Assembly: GCA_027531395.1 (NCBI GenBank)
Contig: JAPZRO010000004.1
Location: forward strand, 434,001-498,000
From: Porphyrobacter sp.
GTDB taxonomy: Bacteria > Pseudomonadota > Alphaproteobacteria > Sphingomonadales > Sphingomonadaceae
Direction: 5' to 3'
DNA: 64,000 nt
Both the position numbers and the translations under genes were made by a program. Below are positions 9,102 through 16,243 of the stretch, one piece after another. Under the pieces are notes generated by a model, which saw only the letters and a program-made list of their open reading frames with translations, searched no databases and was not told the DNA's origin. The stretch's first letter is position 1. The number at the start of each line of letters is the position of its first letter.

Positions 9102-9303
9102 TGGCTGGCGCGGAAGGCGCATTTGCCGACCTGCACTCTGCCTCGGAGCCTCAAGCATGATCGAAACAGCAAAGCGCTGCGCCCAATGCGGCGAGACCAG
9201 GCCGCTCGCAAAGCCACCGGGTCTGCCAGTCCGCCTCGCCTCCTTCGGTGCCCCGCAAGTTCACGGGCGAGGTCCCGCAGCGAGCGCTGACATCGTGCGC
9301 TAG
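9102..9303 (+). pseudogene. Degenerate chimeric copy of island zinc-ribbon gene region
   Basis: From 9157 a short frame reads MIETAKRCAQCGETRPLAK, nearly matching the start of the zinc-ribbon gene at 14402 (MTHTAKRCTKCGETKPLAE). The upstream DNA also matches (GGAAGGC followed by CATTT and GCCGACC). The similarity stops after the first CxxC, and the sequence then resembles the non-coding segment near 15248-15285 (CTGCCAGT...CGCCTCCTTCGGT). At 9102-9118 a sequence differs from the tRNA-Gln 3' end by two bases. This looks like debris from an earlier or rearranged island copy rather than a working gene. Confidence 0.5.
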
Positions 9304-9726
9304 GCCTGTTGCTTTCTTTCCACGGGAGAAGGGTGTGGCCCTAGGAGCGGAAACAATCCGGGGGGGGATCCTGTCACCATCCTAGGGCCTACCCAGGACT
9401 TGGGTCGCGAACGCCCTGGGCGGACGCCGACTGGCAGAAAGAGGTCAGGCTTGAAATACACTCATTCGGATAGGATTCCGGGCTTATCTGCTTATGAAGG
9501 CTCTCTCGCATCCTTCGGCTACCAATGTTCGCGTGATCGCCCGTCTCGCGCGGTCCCTCATGGATATTGAAGCGATCGTGGGGGAACTGAAGCAGCGCGT
9601 ATTCGCCCTAGCAGCTGACTGTTTCGATTTCCGGGGCCCAGCAGTTGGCCGGCAAGGACCACAAAACTGGCCCGCACGGGCCACCTTGTGTCTCCCAAGG
9701 GATGAAATATCGATAATTCATGAGTG
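9304..9726. other. Intergenic region left of attL, no gene recognised
   Basis: This stretch of about 420 bp lies between the zinc-ribbon remnant and attL. An open frame on the plus strand runs from 9494 into the integrase, but its translation has no family resemblance and crosses the att core, so I do not treat it as coding. One GGCCC-type sequence near 9666-9675 (CTGGCCCGCA) resembles a single island arm-site unit. Nothing else is supported. Confidence 0.4.
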
Positions 9727-9743
9727 TGGCTGGGGCGGAAGGA
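9727..9743 (+). repeat. attL core: duplicated 3' end of tRNA-Gln
   Basis: TGGCTGGGGCGGAAGGA is identical to 17601-17617, which encodes the acceptor-stem 3' strand with CCA and part of the T-stem of tRNA-Gln. The copy ends exactly where similarity to the tRNA stops. Site-specific integration at tRNA 3' ends leaves such a partial copy at the far end of the element. Confidence 0.85.
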
Positions 9744-9807
9744 GCCGGAGTCTGGCCCACATTAAGCCGCTGAAACCCAAAGAAACCCTTGTCTTTCAGG
9801 TGCTACC

Positions 9808-9842
9808 GGCCCACAGAGCTGGCCCACAAAGCTGGCCCACAG
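9808..9842 (+). repeat. Left arm-type integrase repeat
   Basis: This 35-bp sequence is identical to 17516-17550 and consists of 13-bp units, GGCCCACAGAGCT and GGCCCACAAAGCT, then a partial third (GGCCCACAG). A further single unit core (TGGCCCACA) lies at 9753-9761. Short tandem sites flanking the crossover core are typical arm sites of lambda/P4-type integrases. In the excised circle both copies would flank attP in the same orientation. Confidence 0.7.
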
Positions 9843-9859
9843 GGATTCGGAGACAAGGC

Positions 9860-11299
9860 GTGGCGTACCTCCAGAACAGGCACAACAAATGGCGGGCGAA
9901 AGTCCGCATTCCCACGGAACTCCGGGGGCGCTATGAGGGCCGGGAGCTGCTCCAGAAGACCCTGCAGGCCCGTGACAAGGCATCCGCCAAGGCTGAGGCT
10001 GAGGCGTGGGAAGCGGGCCTTCGCTCCGAGTGGGCGGCGGCATCCTCCACCGTCACCACCAGCCGCGCTGCCCTACGGCAGATATATGAGGACGGGAGGC
10101 GGGCCGCTCTGGGCGGCGAGTATCTCGTTTACACCGAGAGCGACGCGGACCCTGTAGAAACGGGGATCGAGTTCGAGATCGACAAGCTTGCAGCGCAGGC
10201 GGAAGCGGGTGGGGGCGATCTACACGGGGCCGCTGCGGCGCGGCTGGCAGCCTTGCAGGACGCAATAACCGAGCGCCGTGGCAAGACCCCCAAGCCCCGC
10301 AAGGAACTCGAACCGAGCTTCTCGGAACTGGCGGCGGACTACGTCAAGCTCTGGGCTACCCAGCGAGGCCTGAAGGAGAGCAACACCCGGCAGCAGAAGG
10401 AGGCGACGTTCCGGCTGTTCGCGGGCTTCTTCGGTGACAAGCCGATACGACAGGTGCGCAAGGTCGATGCGGCTGGGTTCATGGATGCGCTGCGCCAGCT
10501 GGACCCGCTGTGGTCCCGTTCCCCTAAGGCCAAGAGCATGACATGGGCGGACATCCAGAAGAGCTACGGGGGCCGCTCTCCGGGGCTTTCCGCGTCCACC
10601 CTCAATCGTCACGGCACCACGCTGCAGGAGCTATGGCGCTGGGCTGAGGACCGGGGCCATTGCGAGGGCAAGAATCCGTTTGTCGGCTTCCATGAGAAGC
10701 TGCGACCCGGCAAGAACCAGCTGGGCTATCTGCCGTGGAGCGTGGCCGAGCTGCAGCTCCTGTTCGACCCGCCCCCTAGCCGCGCCGATGTTACCGAGAT
10801 CATGGTGGTCGCTCTCCATACCGGGATGCGCCTGAACGAGATTGCCTCGCTCACGCTGGGCGACATTCGGGAGGCCGAGGGGGTGGCGTACATCGACGTG
10901 AAGGACGCCAAGACCCAAGCGGGCAATCGACAGGTGCCGCTCCACCCGCGCATAGCATGGCTTGGCAAGCTCGCCGGGAAGCCGACCGACCGGGTCTGGC
11001 CGGGCTTCAATGACGAGGGGCCGGGCAAGAAGCCGGGGCATGATGCGGGCCGGGAGTTCTCACGCTTCAAGGCGGCGAAGGGCTTCACCGACCGGCGCAA
11101 AGTCTTCCACTCGTTCCGCAAGAACGTGACCGAGATCATGGAACGCCAGAGCGTGTCCGAGAACGAATGGGCGCAGGTGTTGGGCCATGAGCGCGGGTTC
11201 ACCTACGGGCGGTACAGCCCCCACGGGATCACGCTGGGCCGCAAGGCGGAACTGATTGGGCTGATCGAGTATCCGGGGGTGGTCTTTCCGGGGCGCTGA
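9860..11299 (+). CDS. int: Tyrosine-recombinase integrase of the tRNA-Gln island
   Basis: From GTG 9860, preceded by GGAG, the protein has 479 residues. A longer frame extends upstream but runs through the att core and arm repeats, so I reject that start. The N-terminus (VAYLQNRHNKWRAKVRIP) resembles the DUF6538-type arm-binding domain, followed by a SAM-like core-binding region near residues 155-290 and a C-terminal catalytic domain. Catalytic residues are Arg324 (HTGMRLNEI), a Lys in DVKDAKTQAGNRQVPLH, His417 and Arg420 (HSFRKN), His443 (LGHERG) and the nucleophile Tyr452 (YGRYSP). It should integrate and excise the element at tRNA-Gln. Confidence 0.88.
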   Translation: MAYLQNRHNKWRAKVRIPTELRGRYEGRELLQKTLQARDKASAKAEAEAWEAGLRSEWAAASSTVTTSRAALRQIYEDGRRAALGGEYLVYTESDADPVETGIEFEIDKLAAQAEAGGGDLHGAAAARLAALQDAITERRGKTPKPRKELEPSFSELAADYVKLWATQRGLKESNTRQQKEATFRLFAGFFGDKPIRQVRKVDAAGFMDALRQLDPLWSRSPKAKSMTWADIQKSYGGRSPGLSASTLNRHGTTLQELWRWAEDRGHCEGKNPFVGFHEKLRPGKNQLGYLPWSVAELQLLFDPPPSRADVTEIMVVALHTGMRLNEIASLTLGDIREAEGVAYIDVKDAKTQAGNRQVPLHPRIAWLGKLAGKPTDRVWPGFNDEGPGKKPGHDAGREFSRFKAAKGFTDRRKVFHSFRKNVTEIMERQSVSENEWAQVLGHERGFTYGRYSPHGITLGRKAELIGLIEYPGVVFPGR

Positions 11300-11310
11300 G
11301 GGGATGCCGA

Positions 11311-11359
11311 TTAACCCGCACTCTCAGAATAGCGAACCATTTTCCAGCTGGTAACCAAT
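11311..11359 (+). repeat. Isolated operator-type repeat plus one iteron
   Basis: Positions 11311-11338 belong to the same family as the 27-28-bp repeats at 12027-12146: TTAACCCGCACTCTC, then AGAAT and CGAACC. Immediately after it, 11347-11359 is a copy of the iteron GCTGGTAACCAAT. The pair sits between the integrase stop and the coiled-coil HTH gene, where it could act as that gene's control region. Confidence 0.65.
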
Positions 11360-11387
11360 CGCTAAGCCCACAATCAGAGGACAGCCG

Positions 11388-11954
11388 ATGACCTTTGCAG
11401 ATGACGAGACAGTCTGGCGAGACGCCTACAACGGTGAGCCGCCGGCAAAAAAGGTTAAGCGCATCCGTGCTGCGACGGGCTTGTCCGTTCAAGACATCGC
11501 AGATCGGATAGGCCTCAACCGCCTTGGGCCGGATACTGGAGACAACCAATGGCAGCAGGTACGAGAAGAGCCGCAGCCCATGTGGGAAGATGTGGTTCGC
11601 CGCGCACGGGAATGGGCAGAGAGCGTACAGCGAGAGGCAGAGCGCGCTCGGGAAGAGGCGCAGCGTGCAAGAGAAGAGATACAGCGCGCTCGGCAAGAAG
11701 CGCAACGCGCACGGGAAGAAAGCCTCCGCCGCGCATCCGAGAAGATGTGGCAAGCAGCTGAGAGGGAGCATGCGGAGTACGAGGCCCGGCGGGACAAGGT
11801 GAACGGCAAGGCTGGTCGCGGACACCCTAAGATCGATCGGGAGCGTCTTTTCGCCCTTCACGGCGCTGGACTTGGCGTCCGCGCTATCGCTCGCGAACTC
11901 GGCTGCTCCCATGTGGCGGTCATGAAGATCATTCGGACCGCTGGTAACCAATGA
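11388..11954 (+). CDS. Coiled-coil HTH DNA-binding protein of the island
   Basis: The 188-residue protein has an HTH-like segment near residues 33-46 (SVQDIADRIGLN), a long charged helix of heptads (about 68-137, AQRAREE-type repeats), and a C-terminal resolvase-like HTH (150-183, ALHGAGLGVRAIARELGCSH...). A coiled coil joined to HTH domains is seen in plasmid accessory and partition proteins such as KfrA, but I cannot assign it to that family. Its last codons (Ala-Gly-Asn-Gln-stop) are part of the first iteron at 11940, and iteron and operator repeats lie on both sides. A role in DNA binding at these repeats is inferred. Confidence 0.65.
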   Translation: MTFADDETVWRDAYNGEPPAKKVKRIRAATGLSVQDIADRIGLNRLGPDTGDNQWQQVREEPQPMWEDVVRRAREWAESVQREAERAREEAQRAREEIQRARQEAQRAREESLRRASEKMWQAAEREHAEYEARRDKVNGKAGRGHPKIDRERLFALHGAGLGVRAIARELGCSHVAVMKIIRTAGNQ

Positions 11955-12002
11955 GGGATGCCCCGCTGGTAACCAATGGTGAAAGTCCCGCTGGTAACCA
12001 AT
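11940..12002 (+). repeat. Three 25-bp-spaced iterons (GCTGGTAACCAAT)
   Basis: GCTGGTAACCAAT occurs at 11940-11952, 11965-11977 and 11990-12002, exactly 25 bp apart, with a fourth copy at 11347-11359. The 12-bp spacers differ but are partly alike (ending in CCCC, TCCC and similar). The first iteron overlaps the stop codon of the coiled-coil HTH gene. Direct repeats at two helical turns or slightly more are typical of plasmid replication or partition sites and of autoregulated operators. Confidence 0.8.
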
Positions 12003-12026
12003 GGTGGGGCTGCAGGGCCATGCCAA

Positions 12027-12146
12027 TTAACCCTCGCTCTTGGAGAAGGAACCATTTTCGCCGGGCCGTCAATTGACCCTCATCCTCGGAGAACCGAACC
12101 GTTTCCGGGGCAGCGGCAAATAACACGCACTATCGGAGAACGAACC
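12027..12146 (+). repeat. Three degenerate 46-47-bp repeats with CTCTYGGAGAA core
   Basis: Units begin at 12027, 12073 and 12120. Each carries TTAACCC-like, then CTCTTGGAGAA-like, then GAACC blocks, followed by a variable GC-rich filler (TTTCGCCGGG, TTTCCGGGGC, ATTGCCGGGA). A fourth copy is at 11311, and an inverted copy lies at 15146-15163 (CTCCGAGAGTGCGTGTTAA). Spacing is close to 4.5 helical turns. They probably bind an island-encoded regulator. Confidence 0.75.
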
Positions 12147-12187
12147 GCGATTGCCGGGAGGCGCAATGCCCCCACGCGCGCGCGCTC

Positions 12188-12626
12188 TTTAGGGGAACTC
12201 TTAGAGTACACTCCTACAGGTTCTCCTTCCCTATCTCTTTTCTGAAGCCCTACAGGTTCTCTGTCAGAGCCTCTTAGGCTTGGCTTGGTCGGGTGTGGTC
12301 TTCCACGCCAGTGGGGGGCAGGAGCGAGGATCGAGCCTGCAAGGCGACCTCGCCTCCCCAAAAGTACCCCTTCGAACCCACGCAAATCCGCCATTTTCCG
12401 GCACCTGAAAGGTCCTATGTCGCCAACGGCAGGGGGGTAGGTGCGGGGACGTGCGAGACGGGACGCTACGCGCCCCTACAGCCCGCCTGTTTGCCGGGTC
12501 GATCACCACCGCCATCCCACGAAATCCATCGGGACCCCGAAAGGGCAACCGAGGACCACCCGCGCCCCCAGTGGGCGCATATTCGCAACGCCTGTGACCG
12601 GGACAGCCCGGCAGGAAGCAACTCCC
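12188..12626 (+). promoter_or_regulatory. Leader region of the island gene module, with palindrome and direct repeats
   Basis: No gene is visible here. At 12188-12209 a sequence containing the palindrome ACTCT-T-AGAGT is repeated as a variant at 15107-15127 (TTTGGGGCACTCTTGGAGTTC). CCTACAGGTTCTC occurs twice, at 12213-12225 and 12249-12261, 36 bp apart. The rest, up to the gene starting at 12627, is GC-rich and unremarkable. The palindrome shares its core with the 46-47-bp repeats, so it may be an operator for the downstream genes. No convincing -10/-35 pair is seen. Confidence 0.45.
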
Positions 12627-13424
12627 TTGAACGATACCACTACCGCCCCCGACAACGAGCCGATGCGCGCTGTCGTCGACAATTATGGCGACCTCTCGGC
12701 GAAGCCCGATACCATCCCCGAAGACCTCCAGCCCTACGTCAAGCAGGTCCTGCAGATGGACAGCATCCGCGACGTGCCGGGCAGCGTGAAACAAATCGGC
12801 GGCGTCCGCCCCCCGCTAAAGCTCAAGGTCGAGGCCCTGCCTCCCGAACTGCAGGGCGAGGTTTACCGCCAGCTTGAACGGATGCCGAAGATGCCCCCCG
12901 AAGATCGGGCCAAGTATGAGGGCAAGCTGGTCGCCGAGGTCATTCAGCAGCAGAAGGGCCGCATCCGTGGTCTGGCTGGCGTGGGACCGGATGCTCTCCC
13001 GTTCCACCGGGCACAGGCGCAGATCGCAATGGACGTGCGGACGCTGCAGGAGAAGCGGGCCACCTATCAGACGGCGGTGGATGACATCGCCGAACTGAGG
13101 AAGGCCAATGATCCGGTCACCGGGGAACTGGTCGCCGAGCCGGTCTATCGACTGGACCCGACCAAGCGCGCCAACTTCCAGAACGCCATCGCCGACATCG
13201 ACCGCCAAATCCGCCTGCTTGTCGACGACGAAGGGAAGCCGGGGATCGAGGGCAAGAAGCGGATGGACAAGGCGCTGATCGAGTCCGCCCAACTCCTGCG
13301 CCAGCGCAACGAGCAACAGGCCGAGGAGGCCGAAGCCCGGCAGCTGGCCGAGCAGCGGCTGCGCACTGCGCGGATCGAGGCGCGGGCCGATACGCTCACC
13401 CGAATGAAGGTGGATCGCCGATGA
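12627..13424 (+). CDS. Island protein of unknown function, charged and helical
   Basis: I start this 265-residue protein at TTG 12627 because AGGAAG (12613-12618) lies 8 bp upstream; an ATG at 12663 is the alternative. The sequence is hydrophilic and helical, with a Glu/Arg/Gln-rich C-terminus (AEEAEARQLAEQRLRTARIEAR) that may form a coiled coil. There is no signal peptide, membrane segment or recognised catalytic motif. Its stop overlaps the start of the next small gene (ATGA), so the genes are coupled. As the first large gene of the module it may be a regulatory or structural factor, but no function can be assigned. Confidence 0.6.
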   Translation: MNDTTTAPDNEPMRAVVDNYGDLSAKPDTIPEDLQPYVKQVLQMDSIRDVPGSVKQIGGVRPPLKLKVEALPPELQGEVYRQLERMPKMPPEDRAKYEGKLVAEVIQQQKGRIRGLAGVGPDALPFHRAQAQIAMDVRTLQEKRATYQTAVDDIAELRKANDPVTGELVAEPVYRLDPTKRANFQNAIADIDRQIRLLVDDEGKPGIEGKKRMDKALIESAQLLRQRNEQQAEEAEARQLAEQRLRTARIEARADTLTRMKVDRR

Positions 13425-13600
13425 CGCTAGAGACGCGCCGCCCATACGCCCGGATCATTCCAGCCAAGCGGTTTGATGACCGCCCCTATGTCGACATGAA
13501 CTCCCCCAGTTCCCCCGGATACACCGAACGGCACCGCCGCAAGGTCACCGAGGTGATGCCGGGGATGCTTCGCATCGACATCGGCTGCGAAGGCGACTGA
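13421..13600 (+). CDS. Small island protein, 59 residues, unknown
   Basis: ATG 13421 overlaps the stop of the preceding gene by 4 bp, which argues for translational coupling. The product is basic at its N-terminus (MTLETRRPYARIIPAKRFDD) and contains RHRRKVTEVMPGM before an acidic end (DIGCEGD). No domain is recognised. Support comes from the coupled start and from the tight packing of the following genes. Confidence 0.5.
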   Translation: MTLETRRPYARIIPAKRFDDRPYVDMNSPSSPGYTERHRRKVTEVMPGMLRIDIGCEGD

Positions 13601-13631
13601 CACCACACCCATCAACACAGGAGGCCAGTGC

Positions 13632-13772
13632 ATGGTCGATCTATTCCAGCCGCTCACCCGGCAGCCCGCAGCGAACCTGTGGGACGATATCCAAGCCGCT
13701 CACGCGCTGGTCTCCCAACGGGGAGTTGCACAGTGCAAACCCTCTTTGCCGCTGCCCCTGCTGGTGCCCTGA
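13632..13772 (+). CDS. Small island protein, 46 residues, unknown
   Basis: The frame opens at ATG 13632 behind a strong AGGAGG (13619-13624, 7-bp spacing), one of the best ribosome binding sites in the island. The product starts MVDLFQPLTRQPAANLWDD and overlaps the start of the next gene in another frame. The ribosome site makes translation likely even though the protein is tiny. No function is suggested by the sequence. Confidence 0.5.
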   Translation: MVDLFQPLTRQPAANLWDDIQAAHALVSQRGVAQCKPSLPLPLLVP

Positions 13773-14254
13773 CGGGTCCTAGGCAGGCGGCGGTTACCGC
13801 GTCCGAGCCGAAAAAGGCAGGGCGTGAACGTACCTGCCACCAGTGCGGCACCACCTACCGCTCAATCCGCTCGAACTCGCTCTACTGCTCCACGCCGTGC
13901 CGCAAGCGCGCCGCGCGCGGGACAGCTGCAACAGGCGGACCGAAGGCCGGTCCCGATACCTGGGGTCCCATCTCCAAGGCCCTGCTGATCGCCGGATACG
14001 TGGGCCGCATCGGCCCCCTAAGCTCCCGCAGTACCCAGCCGAACACCTACGGCTTGCTGGTCGACCCCGAGACGGCTCACGCCGAACTCGCTCACCAGTT
14101 CAATCGCAGGGGCTGGGGGCTGGTGAGCCGGGAAGAGTTCTCCGAGGCCCTGAGGGCCGACGGTGTCCAAGGGTTCAACGCCCGCAGCCCGGAGGCAGCG
14201 GAGCAAAAGCGTTGGCAGGACCGTCAGCGTCAACGAGCCGCCCGTGCTTGCTGA
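13733..14254 (+). CDS. Zinc-ribbon protein of the island
   Basis: GTG 13733 with GGGGAG 7 bp upstream gives 173 residues and avoids an unlikely Arg-rich N-terminal extension. A four-cysteine site is clear: Cys35, Cys38, Cys52 and Cys56 (CHQCGTTYRS...YCSTPCRKRA), a treble-clef/zinc-ribbon pattern found in small phage and plasmid DNA-binding proteins. The rest is mixed helical with no further motif (WGPISKALLIAGYVGRIGPL). The start lies inside the preceding 46-residue gene, so the two are probably coupled. A nucleic-acid-binding role is inferred from the zinc site only. Confidence 0.6.
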   Translation: MQTLFAAAPAGALTGPRQAAVTASEPKKAGRERTCHQCGTTYRSIRSNSLYCSTPCRKRAARGTAATGGPKAGPDTWGPISKALLIAGYVGRIGPLSSRSTQPNTYGLLVDPETAHAELAHQFNRRGWGLVSREEFSEALRADGVQGFNARSPEAAEQKRWQDRQRQRAARAC

Positions 14255-14401
14255 GGTCTGTAGCGTCCCGATTATGCTGTCCCAGCACCTCACCCTGCTT
14301 GGCTGGCGACACGGGCTGTTTGAGGGGCCGGAAACCCGCAGAAATGCGTGGGTGCGGAAGGCCCATTTTGCCGACCCACACCCCCCTTCGGAGCCTTAGG
14401 C
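14255..14401 (+). other. Intergenic segment, partial copy present left of attL
   Basis: No gene is seen. The end of this segment (about 14348-14401: GCGGAAGGC..CATTTTGCCGACC, then CTTCGGAGCCT before the ATG) has a degraded copy at 9108-9156, in front of the zinc-ribbon remnant. Confidence 0.4.
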
Positions 14402-14779
14402 ATGACCCACACCGCAAAACGCTGCACCAAGTGCGGCGAGACCAAGCCGCTTGCCGAGTTCTATCTCAGGCGGGCGGGTGATCCCTCAGGACCCCGGCGG
14501 GCAACCTGCAAGGTCTGCGACAAAGCGGAAGGGGACCGCCGGAGAGCCGAGGGGCCATCGGTGATCGCCGAGATCATGCGGGTTGGCACCAGCTGCCCGG
14601 AGCTTCTCAGCGACAGGGCGAGGGCGGCTGCCTTCCCCAACAAACCAATCGACCCGGCACTCATCGCCGCTTGGCAGGCGCGTGAGAAGGCCAAGGCCAA
14701 GCGCGCCCGACGCGCCGAGCTTCGCAGATCGCAGGATCTGAAGCCGATGCGCTTCGCCCGCATGGAGACATACGCATGA
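14402..14779 (+). CDS. Small CxxC...CxxC zinc-ribbon protein
   Basis: The 125-residue product has a clear zinc ribbon, Cys8/Cys11 (CTKCGETKPLAEFY) and Cys36/Cys39 (CKVCDK), then a basic helical tail (AREKAKAKRARRAELRRS). The CTKCGETKP...F pattern resembles the N-terminus of phage HNH/endonuclease VII-like proteins, but no HNH residues follow. The tail should bind nucleic acid. A broken copy of the first third lies at 9157-9303. Its stop overlaps the next start (ATGA). Confidence 0.6.
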   Translation: MTHTAKRCTKCGETKPLAEFYLRRAGDPSGPRRATCKVCDKAEGDRRRAEGPSVIAEIMRVGTSCPELLSDRARAAAFPNKPIDPALIAAWQAREKAKAKRARRAELRRSQDLKPMRFARMETYA

Positions 14780-15015
14780 CACAGTATCGAGAGTACCGGG
14801 GCCTCTATGGCGAGCGGGTCCGCGTTCCCGAGCGTTCGGTGACCAAGGCCCCCGCCATCCACCGACGCGAGCCGTTCCCGTTCGCGGCCATCGCTGCAGG
14901 GCTGGGCAGGGAGCGTGACTCCTTCGCGCACATCGCGCTGCAGGTGAAGCTGTTCGACGACTTGCCCCGCTCACGTAGCTATCGGGCCGGAAGGTTCCAG
15001 CAGGTAGCGGCCTAG
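14776..15015 (+). CDS. Small island protein, 79 residues, unknown
   Basis: ATG 14776 overlaps the preceding stop by 4 bp. The product (MTQYREYRGLYGERVRVPER...) is basic, with a helical middle (FPFAAIAAGLGRERDSFAHI) and no cysteine or membrane segment. It is the last gene of the module starting at 12627. No family is recognised. Confidence 0.5.
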   Translation: MTQYREYRGLYGERVRVPERSVTKAPAIHRREPFPFAAIAAGLGRERDSFAHIALQVKLFDDLPRSRSYRAGRFQQVAA

Positions 15016-15106
15016 GGAAGGGTGACGAGGGGGCGGGAAGGATGACTGATCCCCCGTCCTCTCGCACCACCCCTGCGGTTCTCGTGAGGTTCTCCGACGG
15101 GGTACC

Positions 15107-15163
15107 TTTGGGGCACTCTTGGAGTTCTCTTTCAGTATCTCCACCCTCCGAGAGTGCGTGTTA
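15107..15163 (-). repeat. Right copies of the island operator repeats
   Basis: Positions 15107-15127 repeat the palindrome block of 12188-12209 with four differences. Positions 15146-15163 are an inverted copy of the repeat found at 11311 and 12120 (TTAACACGCACTCTCGGAG on the minus strand). The 12627-15015 gene module is therefore bracketed by the same two motifs. Confidence 0.65.
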
Positions 15164-15386
15164 ATTGAAGGCCGTTGGTTTTGCTGCAAAAATCCGAAGC
15201 CCCATATACGCCGCAGACGACGGCGCTACCCCCCATAGGCTCCCTGCCGGGCCTGCCAGTTCGCCGCGCCTCCTTCGGTCCCTGCTAGGTCATGGTCAGG
15301 GGTCCTAGGGGGCGCGGCAACCCCGGCAGCTTTATCGGGCGGGGCGTGAGAGCAGCCGCGCCCAATCTGCGACGGGCCGATTGCGT
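15164..15386. other. Intergenic segment between operator repeats and res-like sites
   Basis: No gene is seen. A segment near 15248-15285 (CTGCCAGTTCGCCGCGCCTCC) has a degraded counterpart at 9218-9252, left of attL. The rest is GC-rich without recognisable signals. Confidence 0.35.
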
Positions 15387-15490
15387 AGGCTCACAAGTTG
15401 TAAGTTCAAAGCCTAGCTCACAAGATGTCTTGACGGGCATATTGAGCCGGTCTTATGAGCCGGGTTATCGAAGCCCCTAACTTGTGAGCT
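15387..15490 (+). promoter_or_regulatory. Res-like repeat cluster upstream of the serine recombinase
   Basis: AGGCTCACAAGTT (15387-15399) and AGCTCACAAGA (15415-15425) are direct copies, and AACTTGTGAGCT (15479-15490) is the inverted copy next to the start codon. TGAGCCGG occurs twice between them (15443-15450, 15456-15463), and CAAGATGTCTTG is a short dyad. Serine resolvases bind several imperfect inverted sites beside their own gene, which this arrangement resembles. It would also autoregulate the gene. Confidence 0.55.
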
Positions 15491-15495
15491 ACTCC

Positions 15496-16077
15496 ATGTC
15501 ACACCGTATCGCCTACTACCGCGTCTCCACCTCAGACCAGTCCATCGAAGCGCAGCGCGCAGGGATGGGCGGGACGTTCGATCAAGAGTTCTCAGACGAG
15601 GGTGTGAGCGGTGGAGTGCTGGCGGCTGATCGCCCCGGCTTCGCTGCCATGCTGGCAACCGTCCGCGAGGGTGACACCATCCACGTCTATGCGGTGGACC
15701 GGCTGGGCCGTGATGCGCTGGACGTGCAAGCGACGGTGCGCCGCCTTCTGGACATGGGCGTGACCGTGGACGTTCACGGTCTAGGCCCCATCGGGCGCGG
15801 TGTGGGCGAGCTGATCCTCGCAGTGCTGGCGCAGGTGGCAGAGATGGAACGCCGCCGGATTGCCGAGCGGACGGCAGCGGGACGGCAGGTGGCGCGGGAG
15901 ACCCTCAAGGCCACCGGGCGAACCCATCGGAACAAGGAAAGCCTCGGCAGGCCTTTTGCGGCGGATGCTGCAGCGGTGCGGGCGTGGCGCAAGGCCAACA
16001 GTGCCAGCATTGCCCAGACGGCAAATCAGTTCGGCCTCTCACAGGCGACTGTGAAGCGGTACTGTGCGGCGGTGTAG
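15496..16077 (+). CDS. Serine recombinase (resolvase/invertase family)
   Basis: The 193-residue protein starts MSHRIAYYRVSTSDQS; Arg9 and Ser11 match the catalytic Arg and the serine nucleophile. Further conserved blocks are VYAVDRLGRDALDV and the Arg-rich EMERRRIAERTAAGR at the start of the long E-helix, followed by a short linker (LGRPFAADAAAV) and a C-terminal HTH (IAQTANQFGLSQATVKRYC). Length and order match small resolvase/invertase proteins. The upstream repeats (15387-15490) look like its binding sites. It is separate from the tyrosine integrase and may resolve dimers or invert DNA within the island. Confidence 0.85.
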   Translation: MSHRIAYYRVSTSDQSIEAQRAGMGGTFDQEFSDEGVSGGVLAADRPGFAAMLATVREGDTIHVYAVDRLGRDALDVQATVRRLLDMGVTVDVHGLGPIGRGVGELILAVLAQVAEMERRRIAERTAAGRQVARETLKATGRTHRNKESLGRPFAADAAAVRAWRKANSASIAQTANQFGLSQATVKRYCAAV

Positions 16078-16181
16078 AGGGCCTGAGGGGCTGGCGCGAG
16101 AGCCTGAGGGGGCATGATGCCCTGCTTTGTTTCTCGCTGACACCTAGAGAGCGGACTTGCAGCTTCAGCGCGGCTGAGCAA

Positions 16182-16220
16182 AAAAGCTGCCGTTCAGCTA
16201 CCGACCCCGTTGCGGACATT
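16182..16220 (+). repeat. Upstream cassette repeat, copy 1
   Basis: This 39-bp sequence (AAAAGCTGCCGTTCAGCTAC, then CGACCCC and GCGGACATT) recurs at 16921-16959 with one difference. It ends 24 bp before the ATG at 16244; the second copy ends 25 bp before the ATG at 16984. Confidence 0.75.
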
Positions 16221-16243
16221 CGGCTTGGTGCTAGGATGCAGCG

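Noticed and set aside
9494..9859. N-terminal extension of the integrase frame
   Set aside because: It runs through the attL core and the arm repeats, and its translation is not integrase-like; GTG 9860 with GGAG in front is preferred.
11940..12146. Possible CRISPR array
   Set aside because: The repeats are short (13 bp) or degenerate, the spacers are similar to each other, and no cas genes are present; they fit iterons and operators.
15292..15480. Short plus-strand frame before the serine recombinase
   Set aside because: It overlaps the res-like repeat cluster and has no ribosome site or recognisable product.
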